Under the pieces are notes generated by a model. It searched no databases and was not told the origin of the DNA. It saw only the letters and a program-made list of their open reading frames with translations. Shown here piece by piece: positions 18,493 to 28,228 of a stretch of 64,000 nt of DNA. The stretch spans positions 124,001-188,000 of the forward strand of contig MKTW01000001.1 in NCBI GenBank assembly GCA_001898405.1, read 5' to 3'. Position 1 is the first letter of the stretch. Each line of letters starts with the position of its first letter. Made by a program: the position numbers and the translations under genes. Origin of the DNA: Sphingobacteriales bacterium 44-61 (GTDB lineage: Bacteria; Bacteroidota; Bacteroidia; Chitinophagales; Chitinophagaceae).

Positions 18493-18501
18493 GTCAGGCA
18501 T

Positions 18502-20931
18502 TTACTCGGCCAGCCGTTTATTTTCTTCAGTAGCTTCCAATCTCTTTTGTCCTGCGCTTTTTCCTTTGGACAGCCGGTAGGTAAATGCCAGTGTTATACT
18601 CCTGGTATCCCATTTACGACTCGAGAAACCTGCCACGCCGGCTGCCGGCAAATAATCCTGCTTGTCAACCCGGGTATAGAAAAGATCACGCACATTCAAC
18701 CGCACTGATCCTTTCTCCTTCCATATTTTTTTTCCTATCCCGGCATGCATAAACCAGGTCGCTGCCTGCCTGACTTGTGCATACACCTGCGCCGAAGAAT
18801 AATCAAAAACCAGTTCAGCACTCCATCCTCTTTGCATCGTTAGTTGTTGTGTCAATCCAATGTTCCAGCTACCACCCCGAGATAAAATCTCCTGGTTGTT
18901 AAACAGTGTTCGCAAGCTTGTATGACTGTACAGTAAACTGGCATTGCATTGCCACCAGGGAAGAGGGTGCAACAACCCATTGAGTGAAAAGCCACGAACG
19001 ATGCTGTTGCTTAAATTGCCGGGAGCACTGTAAAATAAGTTATCCTTTGTTACAACTGTTTCACTCATCGCATCCTTCAGCCGGTTATAAAAAAATGACG
19101 CTGTAAAATTGCTCCTGAAAATATAAGCCAGTTCAAAGTTGAGCGAAAGCGCTGGTTTGAGTAGAGGATTGCCTGTTGTATAAGTATAGCGGTCTCTTGG
19201 CACTGCAAATGGATTCAGGTTGGCATACCCAGGCCGATCAATCCTGCGGCCGAAAGAAAAATGCAGACGGTGCTGATCATTCCTGTCAACCTTCCATAAT
19301 AAGAACATGGTTGGGAATAAACGCGTATAGCTTCTATCAAAAGAAATAGTACCATCCGTTTCTTTGCCAGAAACATCAGCATGCTCCAGCCGCAAACCTG
19401 TTTGAATATCTATCCTCTTAAACTGACCGCTATAATTGAAATAAGCTGCGTGTATCCTTTCCTTATATTTGAAATGATTGTTCGCGGCATATATTGTATC
19501 GGAAACCCTTCCTTCATAAAGTGCATTGTTCCGGGTAGAAACCATGCTTGATTTAAAGCCGGCTTCTATTTTAGCCTGCCTGGTAATGGGATGTACATAA
19601 TCCCCTTTCACTGAAAAAATATTTATCCTGTCTGAAAGAATACCATTCAGTGCCTCCTGGTCTTTATCATTACCATTCTTTTGATAGCTCGTATTTTCAT
19701 TCTGCAACACCTGATCGAATTCATAACCTGTGTAATCGGCGAGGATAGACAGCTCTCGTCCAAGCGTATCATATACCTGCCGGAAGCCTGAATGAAAACC
19801 GGTGTTGCCTGCATCATTCCTGGCCAGGTTGTTTCCTTCCGTGATGCTATCCGCATGAGTGGTGAAATAAGACTGAGTGCTGGTAAGTGCAGTTTCTTCT
19901 TTCAGGCCCCGGCTGTAGCGGCTGATATAAGCGCTCCAGGTTGTTTTGGGTGAAGCATACCAATCGATACCTGCTTTTGCCTGTATATTGTGATTGGGAG
20001 TATTAATGGTCGTCAGTTGATTAAGCGATTGCAAACTGCGGCCAGTATCCGCCACATAATTCCTGCTGCTGTTAACAGTAGCCAATCCTGCTCCGGTGTA
20101 GTAACTTAAATCACCATACAGGTTGAATTTATCATTCCGGAAACCCAGGTTAGCACTTTGAGATAACCTGGTCCGCCTGCCACGGATGTTCTCAGATACT
20201 ATTGCAGCGTTAAACCCTTTGTTTCGGTTCTTTTTCAATTTAATATTGATGATGCCTCCATTGCCTGCTGCATCGTAGCGGGCCGGCGGATTGGGCATGA
20301 TCTCAATCCTGTCCAGCATGCCTGCAGGAATTGATCGCAGGTAACTGGCCAGGTCGCTTCCCTGTAAATAAGTGGGTTTATCATCTATATAAATTGTCAC
20401 AGCCTGCTTGCCATTAAGGTTGATATTATCGTTATCCACTCTCACCCCTGGCGATAGCTCCAGCACTTCCAGTGCATTACTGCCGGCATTGGACAATAAA
20501 GCATCCACATTCACAACAGTCATGTCAATCTTTATTTCAACCAATGGTCTTTTTGCAACAATTTTTACAGCCTGCAATTGAGTAACTGCCCGTTGCACAT
20601 GAATGGTTATTGCTGATAAGGCAGTTTGTTTGCCTACCACAGTCAATACAGCTTCCTGCTGAACTATACCTGCAGCCATAACACGGAGCCGGTATCGCCC
20701 TTCAGGCACAGCCCTAAATTCAAAATCACCGGCATCGTTGGTGATTACCGTTTTTACTGCAGCAGAATCTGCAGCCTTTAATAAAACTACGGTACCATAG
20801 CCAAGTGGTTCACCTGGATCAACAATCACCCGGCCGGATATGCGGCCTTCCTGTTGCGACAGGATACTGCTGCCTGGCCAGGTCGCCAGCAACAACAAAA
20901 GGACCAGGATGCGGAGTATCATTCTTCTCAT
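18502..20931 (-). CDS. outer-membrane receptor-like protein with CarboxypepD-regulatory domain
   Basis: An 809-aa protein: signal peptide (MRRMILRILVLLLLLATWPG), an N-terminal carboxypeptidase-regulatory-like beta-sandwich (about residues 30-110, GRISGRVIVDPGEPLGYGTVVLL), a plug-like segment (NALEVLELSPGVRVDNDNINL, IYIDDKPTYLQG, ARYDAAGNGGIINIKLKKN) and a C-terminal outer-membrane beta-barrel of the OMP_b-brl_3 type. No SusD partner is adjacent, so a SusC-type glycan role is not indicated; the ligand is unknown. It is divergent from the LytS-type kinase gene next to it, whose regulator may control it (inference). Confidence 0.85.
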   Translation of the reverse strand: MRRMILRILVLLLLLATWPGSSILSQQEGRISGRVIVDPGEPLGYGTVVLLKAADSAAVKTVITNDAGDFEFRAVPEGRYRLRVMAAGIVQQEAVLTVVGKQTALSAITIHVQRAVTQLQAVKIVAKRPLVEIKIDMTVVNVDALLSNAGSNALEVLELSPGVRVDNDNINLNGKQAVTIYIDDKPTYLQGSDLASYLRSIPAGMLDRIEIMPNPPARYDAAGNGGIINIKLKKNRNKGFNAAIVSENIRGRRTRLSQSANLGFRNDKFNLYGDLSYYTGAGLATVNSSRNYVADTGRSLQSLNQLTTINTPNHNIQAKAGIDWYASPKTTWSAYISRYSRGLKEETALTSTQSYFTTHADSITEGNNLARNDAGNTGFHSGFRQVYDTLGRELSILADYTGYEFDQVLQNENTSYQKNGNDKDQEALNGILSDRINIFSVKGDYVHPITRQAKIEAGFKSSMVSTRNNALYEGRVSDTIYAANNHFKYKERIHAAYFNYSGQFKRIDIQTGLRLEHADVSGKETDGTISFDRSYTRLFPTMFLLWKVDRNDQHRLHFSFGRRIDRPGYANLNPFAVPRDRYTYTTGNPLLKPALSLNFELAYIFRSNFTASFFYNRLKDAMSETVVTKDNLFYSAPGNLSNSIVRGFSLNGLLHPLPWWQCNASLLYSHTSLRTLFNNQEILSRGGSWNIGLTQQLTMQRGWSAELVFDYSSAQVYAQVRQAATWFMHAGIGKKIWKEKGSVRLNVRDLFYTRVDKQDYLPAAGVAGFSSRKWDTRSITLAFTYRLSKGKSAGQKRLEATEENKRLAE

Positions 20932-21107
20932 TTAAGTTTCTGCAAATGAAAAGTATGGGGCAAAGCAATAAATGAAATTTAGGCGGGCAGCTATCCAGGT
21001 AAGGCAGAAAGCAGTAAATGTCGAATACTGGTCAAAAACGGTCGTTGGTCGAAATAATACGGCCGCTCCACATTTATGCTTAATTTACAAACTTGCGAAT
21101 TCCTCAG
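20932..21107. promoter_or_regulatory. divergent intergenic region
   Basis: This 176-nt spacer lies between the divergently transcribed receptor-like gene and the kinase gene and must carry promoters for both. No confident -7/-33 pair or operator dyad could be assigned. Confidence 0.35.
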
Positions 21108-22163
21108 ATGATAAGACAGTTCTACATCGCTGACAACCGCCTGCTGACGCATATACTTTTCTGGGCCGGGTATATGCTTGTCTACACTGGTGTGCATTTC
21201 CAGGGTGGTGAAAGTTTCCTTTATTATTTCCTGGTAGAGTTGCCTGGATTGCCCGCCGCCATGTTGGTAGCATATATAAACATGTATGTATTATACCCAA
21301 GATTCTTTTATAAAAAGAAATACCTGGCCTACTGTGTAAGCGCTTTGCTCCTGCTCTTTGCAGGAGCTGTATTAAGCAGAATTATCCAGGAATGGGTTAC
21401 AGAGCCCCTTTTCCTGCCAAAAGAAACACACCCTGACAGCATTTTTGTATGGTATATGCTGTTTAAGGGAATGTTGTGGTTTCTTAGCCCCGTATTGCTG
21501 TTAACACTGGTGATCAGGATATTTAAACAATGGTTTGCGCAGGAGCAACTGCAACAGGAAGTTGAAAAAGAAAAATTGAATGCAGAACTGAATTTCCTGA
21601 AGGCGCAGGTGCATCCGCATTTTTTATTCAATACGCTCAATAATCTTTATTCCCTTACCCTTCAGGCATCCCCTGCTGCTCCACTGACGGTACTGAAGCT
21701 TTCCGAACTCATGAGTTATATGTTGTACGATTCACGGTCGGATATGGTACCCCTTAATAAAGAGATAAAACATATCCGGAATTATATAGAACTGGAAACG
21801 ATCCGCTATGGCAACCGTCTTGATGTATCCGTAAATGTATCTGGCGATATTACCGGCAAGCTCATTGCGCCCTTGCTGCTTATTCCATTTGCGGAAAATG
21901 CTTTCAAGCATGGGGTAAGCAATGAAATGGATAAAGTGTGGGTGACTATCGATATAAAAGAAAAAGCAGGCTGGCTGAATGTAAAAGTGGAAAACAGCCT
22001 TACCGATGACGGAATTGCTGCACCCGCTAAAAATACTCCGAACGGGATTGGCCTGCAAAATGTACTGCGACGGCTTCAGCTTTTGTACCCTAAAACACAC
22101 CAGGTAGAACTAAAAAAAGAGCCTGACCGCTATATGGTTGATTTAAAAATCAAGATCGCCTGA
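21108..22163 (+). CDS. LytS/YehU-type sensor histidine kinase
   Basis: Membrane histidine kinase. Four hydrophobic segments fill about residues 10-140, then a coiled-coil stretch (QEQLQQEVEKEKLNAEL) leads to the His_kinase domain with the phospho-acceptor His in KAQVHPHFLFNTLNNLYSL and an ATPase lid with PFAENAFKHG and GIGLQNVLRRL. The ATG at 21108 is preferred to an in-frame TTG at 21093. The stop overlaps the next start (TGATG), coupling it to its LytTR regulator. The stimulus is unknown. Confidence 0.9.
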   Translation: MIRQFYIADNRLLTHILFWAGYMLVYTGVHFQGGESFLYYFLVELPGLPAAMLVAYINMYVLYPRFFYKKKYLAYCVSALLLLFAGAVLSRIIQEWVTEPLFLPKETHPDSIFVWYMLFKGMLWFLSPVLLLTLVIRIFKQWFAQEQLQQEVEKEKLNAELNFLKAQVHPHFLFNTLNNLYSLTLQASPAAPLTVLKLSELMSYMLYDSRSDMVPLNKEIKHIRNYIELETIRYGNRLDVSVNVSGDITGKLIAPLLLIPFAENAFKHGVSNEMDKVWVTIDIKEKAGWLNVKVENSLTDDGIAAPAKNTPNGIGLQNVLRRLQLLYPKTHQVELKKEPDRYMVDLKIKIA

Positions 22164-22900
22164 TGAGCCACACTCCGCATACCATTCAATGCCTCATTGT
22201 AGACGATGAGCCTCTTGCAGCTGATGTGCTGGAAAAGTTTATTGGCCAACTGGATACGCTGACACTCGCAGGGCGATGCGATAATGCGATCGCCGCCACT
22301 GTTTTTCTTCAAAAGAATAAAGTGGACCTGGTTTTCCTCGACATACAGATGCCGAAACTGAACGGAATAGATTTCTTAAAGACCTTATCAACAAGGCCTA
22401 CTGTTATCTTCACTACTGCTTTCAGGGATTTTGCACTGGAAGGATTTGAACTGAATGCTCTCGATTACCTGCTTAAACCGATCTCATTTGAGCGGTTTCT
22501 TGCCGCCATTAATAAATACCATGCCAGCCAGGGCACCGGTGTATTGGATAATCAAATCTCTCCTGCTACTGATCACAGCACCCCGGCTCCCTTTATTTAC
22601 CTGAAAGCCGACAAAAAAATGGTGAAAGTTTTTTTGAAGGGTATCCTGTATATAGAAAGCCTGGGAGATTACGTAAGAGTGAGAACGGTGCAAAAAGATA
22701 TTATCACTTATCAACGCATCACTTACCTGGAAGAGAAATTACCGGATAACCAGTTTTTACGCATCCATCGTTCCTATATCGTTGCCATAGATAAGATACA
22801 ATCAATCGACAGTGTCTCCATTGAGATAGGGCAACACGAATTGCCCATAGGCAGGTTATACAAAGCCGCGGTAATGAAAGCACTTGGAATTAAAGATTAA
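22163..22900 (+). CDS. LytTR-family response regulator
   Basis: Receiver domain (residues 8-125) with phospho-acceptor D60 in VDLVFLDIQMPKLNG, acidic pair in IVDDEP and the K of LDYLLKPISFERF; a C-terminal LytTR DNA-binding domain (about 145-245, FIYLKADKKMVKVFL and FLRIHRSYIVAIDKI). Length 245 aa is typical. It is translationally coupled to the kinase gene. Its stop codon overlaps the stop of the convergent ppc gene (TTAA at 22897-22900). Confidence 0.93.
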   Translation: MSHTPHTIQCLIVDDEPLAADVLEKFIGQLDTLTLAGRCDNAIAATVFLQKNKVDLVFLDIQMPKLNGIDFLKTLSTRPTVIFTTAFRDFALEGFELNALDYLLKPISFERFLAAINKYHASQGTGVLDNQISPATDHSTPAPFIYLKADKKMVKVFLKGILYIESLGDYVRVRTVQKDIITYQRITYLEEKLPDNQFLRIHRSYIVAIDKIQSIDSVSIEIGQHELPIGRLYKAAVMKALGIKD

Positions 22901-25485
22901 GCAGAATTCCTTCCCGCATTGATAATTCCAAACGAACAGCGCATCACCAGTTTTTCATACACTTCCTTCATCGGCGCCTGGACCAGTTGTTCTTCGAACT
23001 CTCTTACTTTGGTCAATGCATACTGTTGTATCGTAACCAGGGGCAGCACGATCCTTTCACGCATCTGGATAGACAACTGATCAATCGGGTAATCGTACAT
23101 CAGTTCTGTATGTCCGGATAATTTTACCAGGTATTGCCTGGTCAGTTCAAATTCATTAAAGATCATCTGCCAGATTTCTCCAAATTGCTTGTGGTTACTC
23201 AGATAAGCCGTCAGTGGGAAGAAGGATTTCATCATAGCCATTTCACAGTTATCGATCAGCGTTTTGAAAAATAATGAATCCTTATACAATTGCTGTGCAG
23301 CACCCAGTCTTCCTTTCTCTTCCATTTTCTTCAAGGCTGATCCTACTCCGTAAAAGCCTGTTACGTTCTGCTTCAGCTGGCTCCATGACCCTGCAAAAGG
23401 AATGGCGCGAAGATCTTTCAATGATAAGCCTGAAGCCCCGCCACGCTTGGCCGGCCGGCTGCCGATATTCGTTTCGCTGTAATACCTCAATGGGCTTGCA
23501 TGCAAAAGATAATCGGCCAGGTAAGGATGATCGCGAAGGGATTTATATGCTTCATAACCTGCTTCAGATAATTCCTGCATCAGGTTTTCTTCCTTCTCAT
23601 TCAGTGTAAAATATTTGGTCGGGAACAGGTCATTGGAAATACCTGCATTCAGCAACTGCTCCATATTATACTGGGCCGCATCAATGATCCCGAAATTGGA
23701 ACTCACGGTTTGCCCCTGCACCGTCAACTGTATCTCCTTGTTGGAAATATTCTGCCCCATGGATGCATAGAATTTATGTGTTTTACCACCACCTCTCGAA
23801 GGAGGACCGCCCCTGCCATCAAAGAATATCACATCCACTTTATACTCCCTGGATATGGCTGTCAATTGTTCTTTTGCTTTATAAATGCTCCAGTTGGCCA
23901 TCAGGTATCCGCCGTCCTTGGTGCCATCGGAAAAGCCAAGCATAATGGTTTGCCGGTTATTCCTTCTTTCAAGGTGCGCACGGTAAACCGGATCGGTGTA
24001 CAAAGTTCTCATGATATCTGCTGCTTCCTGCAAATCGCCAATGGTCTCGAACAACGGCACGATATCAATATTCATTTCCTCTTTCTTCCATCCTGCCAGC
24101 AGGAACAGGCCATACACTTCCATGGCATTAAGCGCACTGTTGCACTGGCTGATGATATACCTGTTGCATCCTTCAGGTCCGTTAAACTGTTGGATATCCC
24201 TGATCGTTTTGATCGATTTCAATGTGTCCTGGTAAATACCGTCCTGCAATTTCTCCGGATCAGCTTCAGCTTTGACAGAAGAGAGATATTGTATCTTCTC
24301 TTCTTCGGTTAAATTCTTATACCCCGCATCCAGCACACCTGCGGAAGACAATGCTTCCAGCACTTTGCCATGAACAGAGCTTTCCTGGCGGATGTCGAGC
24401 GATGCAAAATGAAGACCGAATACCTGTACTTTGTTGATCAGATTGTCAACCATGTGCAGGAACAAACCATTGTGTTGGTAAATAATGATCTCCCTGATCT
24501 GTTCCAGCATTTGTATCACCTCTTTGCTGGTAAGTTCTGTTTTTAATCCGGGGATGAATAAGTTAGTATATAATTTGTTTTCCAGTTCGGTCAATATAAT
24601 GTCCACGCCGGCAAAAGTGAGGCGGCGTCTCAGTTTACGTACGTCCTGGTAATAACATTTGATAATACCGCCCCGAAGTGCATCAGCCACCTGCAGCGTG
24701 ATATCACTGGTCACGAAAGGGTTGCCATCACGGTCGCCACCCGGCCAGAAGCCCATCCTGATCATGGGATTGTCTTTGCTTACTGCATCCTGGAACTGGT
24801 TTTTGAGTGTAGAAACGATTTTACCTGCAGCTGGATAAAATACATTTTCCAGGTACCAGATCAGGCTCACAGCTTCATCAAAAGGAGTAGGTTTTTGTTT
24901 TTTAAAGAAGGGGGTTCTTCCTAATTGCTGAAGATAGCTATTGATCAGAATGGAATTGTTGTGTGTCAGCGCCTTTGAAAGGTCATTGATGATACCCAAT
25001 ACGGAACCTGGATAAAACTGTGTAGGGTGCGCAGTAAGCACCAATCTGATTGAAAAGTCTTTCAGTTTTTCGGCAAGCTCTGCCTGCTTATTATCCTGCA
25101 ACACTTCTGATTCAAGATGTTTAAGCGTGCCCACGCCGTTCAGATCATGCACTTCACGGAAAGCAGCATCTTCCAGTGCATCAAACAATACTACCTGGCG
25201 CTCCACATATTGAACGAAACGGAAAAGCAGGTCTGTCTGTTCCTTTTCATTATTGTAGGAAGTATGCTTGCTGAAAAATTCATCGATGATATGAATGGGA
25301 CTATAATTCTTCTTATATCCTTCCTCGCAATTATTGGAGAGTAATGAAAGAAGGATTCCCGTTTTTTCAATACGGTGAAAGGGCAATGAAGTGAAGAGGC
25401 TATTGTAAAGCTGAAACCTGATACCTACTTCATTCCTGAATTGCTGGAGATTGGGGTTTGATTGCTGGTTCATGGTCTTTGTCAT
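22897..25485 (-). CDS. ppc: phosphoenolpyruvate carboxylase
   Basis: Anaplerotic enzyme forming oxaloacetate from PEP and bicarbonate. The catalytic histidine lies in LVLTAHPTQFYPGS, the PEP/Mg region in GFWPGGDRDGNPFVT, and the glycine-rich active-site loop in FFDGRGGPPSRGGGKTH. Length 862 aa is close to family size. The start at 25485 gives MTKTMNQQSNP; the second Met five codons on is an alternative. It is transcribed away from the ribosomal cluster's end and converges on the LytTR gene with overlapping stop codons. It can supply C4 carbon for amino acid synthesis. Confidence 0.95.
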   Translation of the reverse strand: MTKTMNQQSNPNLQQFRNEVGIRFQLYNSLFTSLPFHRIEKTGILLSLLSNNCEEGYKKNYSPIHIIDEFFSKHTSYNNEKEQTDLLFRFVQYVERQVVLFDALEDAAFREVHDLNGVGTLKHLESEVLQDNKQAELAEKLKDFSIRLVLTAHPTQFYPGSVLGIINDLSKALTHNNSILINSYLQQLGRTPFFKKQKPTPFDEAVSLIWYLENVFYPAAGKIVSTLKNQFQDAVSKDNPMIRMGFWPGGDRDGNPFVTSDITLQVADALRGGIIKCYYQDVRKLRRRLTFAGVDIILTELENKLYTNLFIPGLKTELTSKEVIQMLEQIREIIIYQHNGLFLHMVDNLINKVQVFGLHFASLDIRQESSVHGKVLEALSSAGVLDAGYKNLTEEEKIQYLSSVKAEADPEKLQDGIYQDTLKSIKTIRDIQQFNGPEGCNRYIISQCNSALNAMEVYGLFLLAGWKKEEMNIDIVPLFETIGDLQEAADIMRTLYTDPVYRAHLERRNNRQTIMLGFSDGTKDGGYLMANWSIYKAKEQLTAISREYKVDVIFFDGRGGPPSRGGGKTHKFYASMGQNISNKEIQLTVQGQTVSSNFGIIDAAQYNMEQLLNAGISNDLFPTKYFTLNEKEENLMQELSEAGYEAYKSLRDHPYLADYLLHASPLRYYSETNIGSRPAKRGGASGLSLKDLRAIPFAGSWSQLKQNVTGFYGVGSALKKMEEKGRLGAAQQLYKDSLFFKTLIDNCEMAMMKSFFPLTAYLSNHKQFGEIWQMIFNEFELTRQYLVKLSGHTELMYDYPIDQLSIQMRERIVLPLVTIQQYALTKVREFEEQLVQAPMKEVYEKLVMRCSFGIINAGRNSA

Positions 25486-25608
25486 TATTCGTTGCCTTTG
25501 ACCATTGCCTACGCCAGAACGATTGCCGGTTAAACAGGCAATGAACCAGCCAACCGGCCAGTGGTCATCAGCAATCGCGAATTGAAAATACTTTATTTCA
25601 ATGAGGAC

Positions 25609-25644
25609 AAAAAAAATACCCCGTTCATTAACTGAGCGGGGTAT
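25609..25644 (-). terminator. rho-independent terminator of the alpha operon
   Basis: ATACCCCGTTCA (25616-25627) pairs with TGAGCGGGGTAT (25633-25644), with one G-U and a 5-nt loop. On the minus strand the stem is followed by eight T (the A-run 25609-25616). It lies just after the rplQ stop. Confidence 0.92.
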
Positions 25645-25665
25645 CTTATACTTAGGAAGAAAAAC

Positions 25666-26154
25666 TTATTCGGCTGCTTTTTCTTCTGTGGTAGTGGTTT
25701 CTTCCGCTTTAGCGTCTGTTTTCTTGACAGTGCTTCTGCTACGGCGTGTTTTCTTAGCGCCTTCCTTGGCTTCACCCTTACCCTTACCATAGATCTCGTT
25801 GAAATCAACCAGTTCGATCAAAGCTGTTTCAGCATTATCACCAGGACGGGCGCCCAGTTTGATAATACGGGTGTAACCGCCGGGGCGGCCAGCAACTTTT
25901 TCTGCTACGTTGCCAAACAATTCTTTGATCGCTTCTTTATCCTGCAGGTAGCTGAATACCACCCTGCGCTGATGCGTAGTGTTCTCTTTTCCTTTGGTGA
26001 TCAAAGGCTCGACGTACACACGCAAAGCTTTCGCTTTTGCTACTGTAGTAACAATGCGCTTATGAGTGATCAGCTGGCAGGCCAGGTTACTCAGCAAAGC
26101 CTCTCTGTGTGCTTTGGTGCGGCTTAAATTTTTTACTTTGTCTCCGTGACGCAT
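25666..26154 (-). CDS. rplQ: 50S ribosomal protein L17
   Basis: Large-subunit protein at the exit tunnel area. The conserved N-terminus [20 protein letters not shown] and the [10 protein letters not shown] motif identify it. Length is 162 aa, longer than the roughly 120 aa of E. coli because of a low-complexity Lys/Ala/Thr/Glu tail (from about residue 128, [15 protein letters not shown]), which is common in Bacteroidota. Last gene of the alpha operon, followed by a strong terminator. Confidence 0.97.
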   Translation of the reverse strand: MRHGDKVKNLSRTKAHREALLSNLACQLITHKRIVTTVAKAKALRVYVEPLITKGKENTTHQRRVVFSYLQDKEAIKELFGNVAEKVAGRPGGYTRIIKLGARPGDNAETALIELVDFNEIYGKGKGEAKEGAKKTRRSRSTVKKTDAKAEETTTTEEKAAE

Positions 26155-26230
26155 GACTTTTAAGTTTTACCGGCTGTACCGTGTCAGGAATTACAGCCTA
26201 CGTTATTAAAAATGGTGTCACCATATTCCC

Positions 26231-26276
26231 AGTTATCATCCCGGACCTTGATCCGGGACGGGGTGACAGGATAACT
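26231..26276. repeat. palindromic repeat, rplQ-rpoA spacer (type A)
   Basis: Outer dyad AGTTATC (26231-26237) with GATAACT (26270-26276) encloses an inner dyad TCCCGGA (26239-26245) with TCCGGGA (26252-26258). A degenerate relative carrying CCCGGACC, GATC and GGTGACAGG is found at about 28673-28711 in the spacer between rpsK and rpsM. It looks like a short dispersed intergenic palindrome. Confidence 0.65.
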
Positions 26277-26281
26277 ATTCT

Positions 26282-27283
26282 TTACAATTCGTCTTTATCA
26301 ACACCGAGTTTCATCAGGTCCATACCGAAACCTAATCCTCTTTCAGTCAACACCTGCTCAATTTCAGCCAGTGATTTCTGACCGAAGTTGCGGAATTTCA
26401 TCAGGTCTTCCTGCTCGTATTGTACCAGCTCGCTGAGGGAGTTGATTTTTGCAGCTTTCAGACAGTTGAAGGCGCGAACAGAGAGATCGAGGTCTTCCAG
26501 CGGAGTTTTCAGCACCTTGCGCAGTTGCAGGGTTTGTTCGTCCACCAGGTCTTCTTTCTTCTCTTCTTTGTTATCGAAAGTGATGTTTTCGTCAGTGATG
26601 ATCATCAGGTGCTGGATCAGGATCCTGGAAGCCTGTTTAACGGCTTCTTCAGGATGGATGGTACCATCTGTAGATACTTCCATGATCAGTTTTTCGAAGT
26701 CGGTGCGTTGTTCTACCCGGGTATTCTCGATCGTGTATTTCACGTTCTTGATGGGGGTATAGATCGCATCGATAGGAATATAACCGATAGGCGCATCTTT
26801 GGGTTTGTTTTCTTCTGCAGGTACATAACCGCGGCCTTTGCCGATGGTCAGTTCCACATCCATTTTCGCAGAAGAATCCAGTGTGCAGATCAGCAGTTCG
26901 GGGTTCATGATCTGGAAGGAATGGGTGCCTTCGCCGATCATGCCGGCTGTGAATTCTGTTTTATTCTTCAGTGACAGGAGGATTTTCTCGCTTGCCACTT
27001 CGTGATCAACGATTTTTTTGAAGCGAACCTGTTTCAGGTTCAGGAAAATTTCCACCACGTCTTCGCTTACGCCCTTCATGGTAGCGAATTCATGCTCCAC
27101 ACCTTCGATCTTCACACCTATGATCGCATAGCCTTCGAGAGAGCTCAGCAATACACGGCGAAGTGCATTACCTATCGTAACGCCAAAGCCAGGCTCCAGT
27201 GGACGAAACTCAAATTGAGCTTCGAAATCAGTCGCCTTCTGCAGGATGATCTTATCCGGTTTTTGGAAATTTAAAATGGCCAT
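26282..27283 (-). CDS. rpoA: DNA-directed RNA polymerase subunit alpha
   Basis: Assembly platform of RNA polymerase. The N-terminal dimerisation domain carries GFGVTIGNALRRVLLSSLEG and the insert domain AGMIGEGTHSFQIMNPELL; the C-terminal domain (about residues 260-325) has the helix-hairpin-helix LSVRAFNCLKAAKINSLSEL and MKFRNFGQKSLAEIEQVL. Length 333 aa is normal. It lies between rplQ and rpsD in the usual alpha-operon order. Confidence 0.98.
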   Translation of the reverse strand: MAILNFQKPDKIILQKATDFEAQFEFRPLEPGFGVTIGNALRRVLLSSLEGYAIIGVKIEGVEHEFATMKGVSEDVVEIFLNLKQVRFKKIVDHEVASEKILLSLKNKTEFTAGMIGEGTHSFQIMNPELLICTLDSSAKMDVELTIGKGRGYVPAEENKPKDAPIGYIPIDAIYTPIKNVKYTIENTRVEQRTDFEKLIMEVSTDGTIHPEEAVKQASRILIQHLMIITDENITFDNKEEKKEDLVDEQTLQLRKVLKTPLEDLDLSVRAFNCLKAAKINSLSELVQYEQEDLMKFRNFGQKSLAEIEQVLTERGLGFGMDLMKLGVDKDEL

Positions 27284-27394
27284 ATTTAGAGTTTGTTTTT
27301 AAAATGGTGTAACAGAGTTTGAAGCCGGCAGCCGGTATCCTGAATTGTTTACCAGGTAAAACCGTCTGCATTGCGAGGCTAAGCCAGGCAATTA

Positions 27395-28000
27395 TTACTT
27401 AGAATACAACTCAACAATCAACTGTTCCTTAATGTTCTCAGGAACGCTTTCCCTTTCAGGGTAAGTGATGAAAGTTCCTTTGAATTCAGTCTCGTTCCAA
27501 TCCAACCAGCTGAATTTGGGATTTTTGGCACGAACAACACTGGTAATAGAAGTTCTGGCTTTGCTTCCTTCTTTGATAGTGATCACATCTCCAGCTTTCA
27601 ACTGGAAAGAAGGTACATTCACTACTTCACCATTTACTTCAATGTGTTTGTGGCTAACCAACTGACGGGCAGCGGGGCGGCTGGGGGCAATACCCATGCG
27701 GAAAACCGTATTGTCCAGACGGGCTTCCAGCAATTTGATCAGGTTTTCACCTGTTACACCTTTACGGCGGGAAGCTTCATCGAATGTTTTACGGAATTGT
27801 TTTTCCAACATACCATAGGTATATTTTGCCTTTTGCTTTTCACGCAACTGGAGAGCATATTCTCCTAAAGTTTTGCGTTTGCGTTTTTCACCATGCTGGC
27901 CGGGAGGGTTGCTGTTTTTACCCAACCATTTACCATTTCCTAAAATAGGCTCACCGAAAATGCGGGAGATTTTGGTCTTTGGACCATTGTAACGTGCCAT
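27395..28000 (-). CDS. rpsD: 30S ribosomal protein S4
   Basis: 16S rRNA-binding assembly protein and, in other bacteria, the autogenous repressor of this operon. Visible features are MARYNGPKTKISRIFGEPI, the RRKGVTGENLIKLLEARLDN segment, and the S4 RNA-binding domain (about residues 93-155, PSRPAARQLVSHKHIEVNGE). The N-terminus lacks zinc cysteines. Length 201 aa. A 111-nt gap separates it from rpoA downstream. Confidence 0.97.
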   Translation of the reverse strand: MARYNGPKTKISRIFGEPILGNGKWLGKNSNPPGQHGEKRKRKTLGEYALQLREKQKAKYTYGMLEKQFRKTFDEASRRKGVTGENLIKLLEARLDNTVFRMGIAPSRPAARQLVSHKHIEVNGEVVNVPSFQLKAGDVITIKEGSKARTSITSVVRAKNPKFSWLDWNETEFKGTFITYPERESVPENIKEQLIVELYSK

Positions 28001-28227
28001 AATTGTACTTTCATTAAGCTTTTTTAGAAACCGGTACGTCGATCAGTAAAAAGCCTTAAAAAAATCAATCGAGTACCCTTTAATAAATGAAACCAAAAAT
28101 TGGCTGAATACGTAGCATTCACTACGCAAACTATATTGAGTATCCACTCACTGTAACTCCGGGAATTTGCCCGCCCTAGCTTTTGCTGATTGGTGGGCCT
28201 GTCCGCCGTAGCTTCAGCGAAGGTGGA
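28001..28227 (-). other. rpsK-rpsD spacer, no gene seen
   Basis: An unusually long 227-nt spacer inside the alpha operon. Its rpsK-proximal end carries two tandem hairpins (described separately); the rest is A/T-rich without an open frame. It could hold an internal promoter or a leader for S4-mediated control, but neither is demonstrable by reading. Confidence 0.4.
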
Positions 28228-28228
28228 C
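28169..28228. repeat. tandem palindromic repeats at the rpsK 3' end (type B)
   Basis: Two consecutive hairpins: GCCCGCC (28169-28175) with GGTGGGC (28192-28198), then GTCCGCC (28201-28207) with GGTGGAC (28222-28228). The second touches the rpsK stop codon. Its core CGCCGTAGCTTCAGCGAAGG recurs as CGCCATAACTTCAGCGAAGG at about 29275-29294 next to the rpmJ stop, so it is a repeated element. Confidence 0.65.

Noticed and set aside
18502-20931. SusC/SusD polysaccharide-utilisation locus
   Set aside because: The receptor-like protein has no SusD neighbour or glycoside hydrolase nearby, so a PUL is not supported; the same holds for the receptor at 42714-45236.
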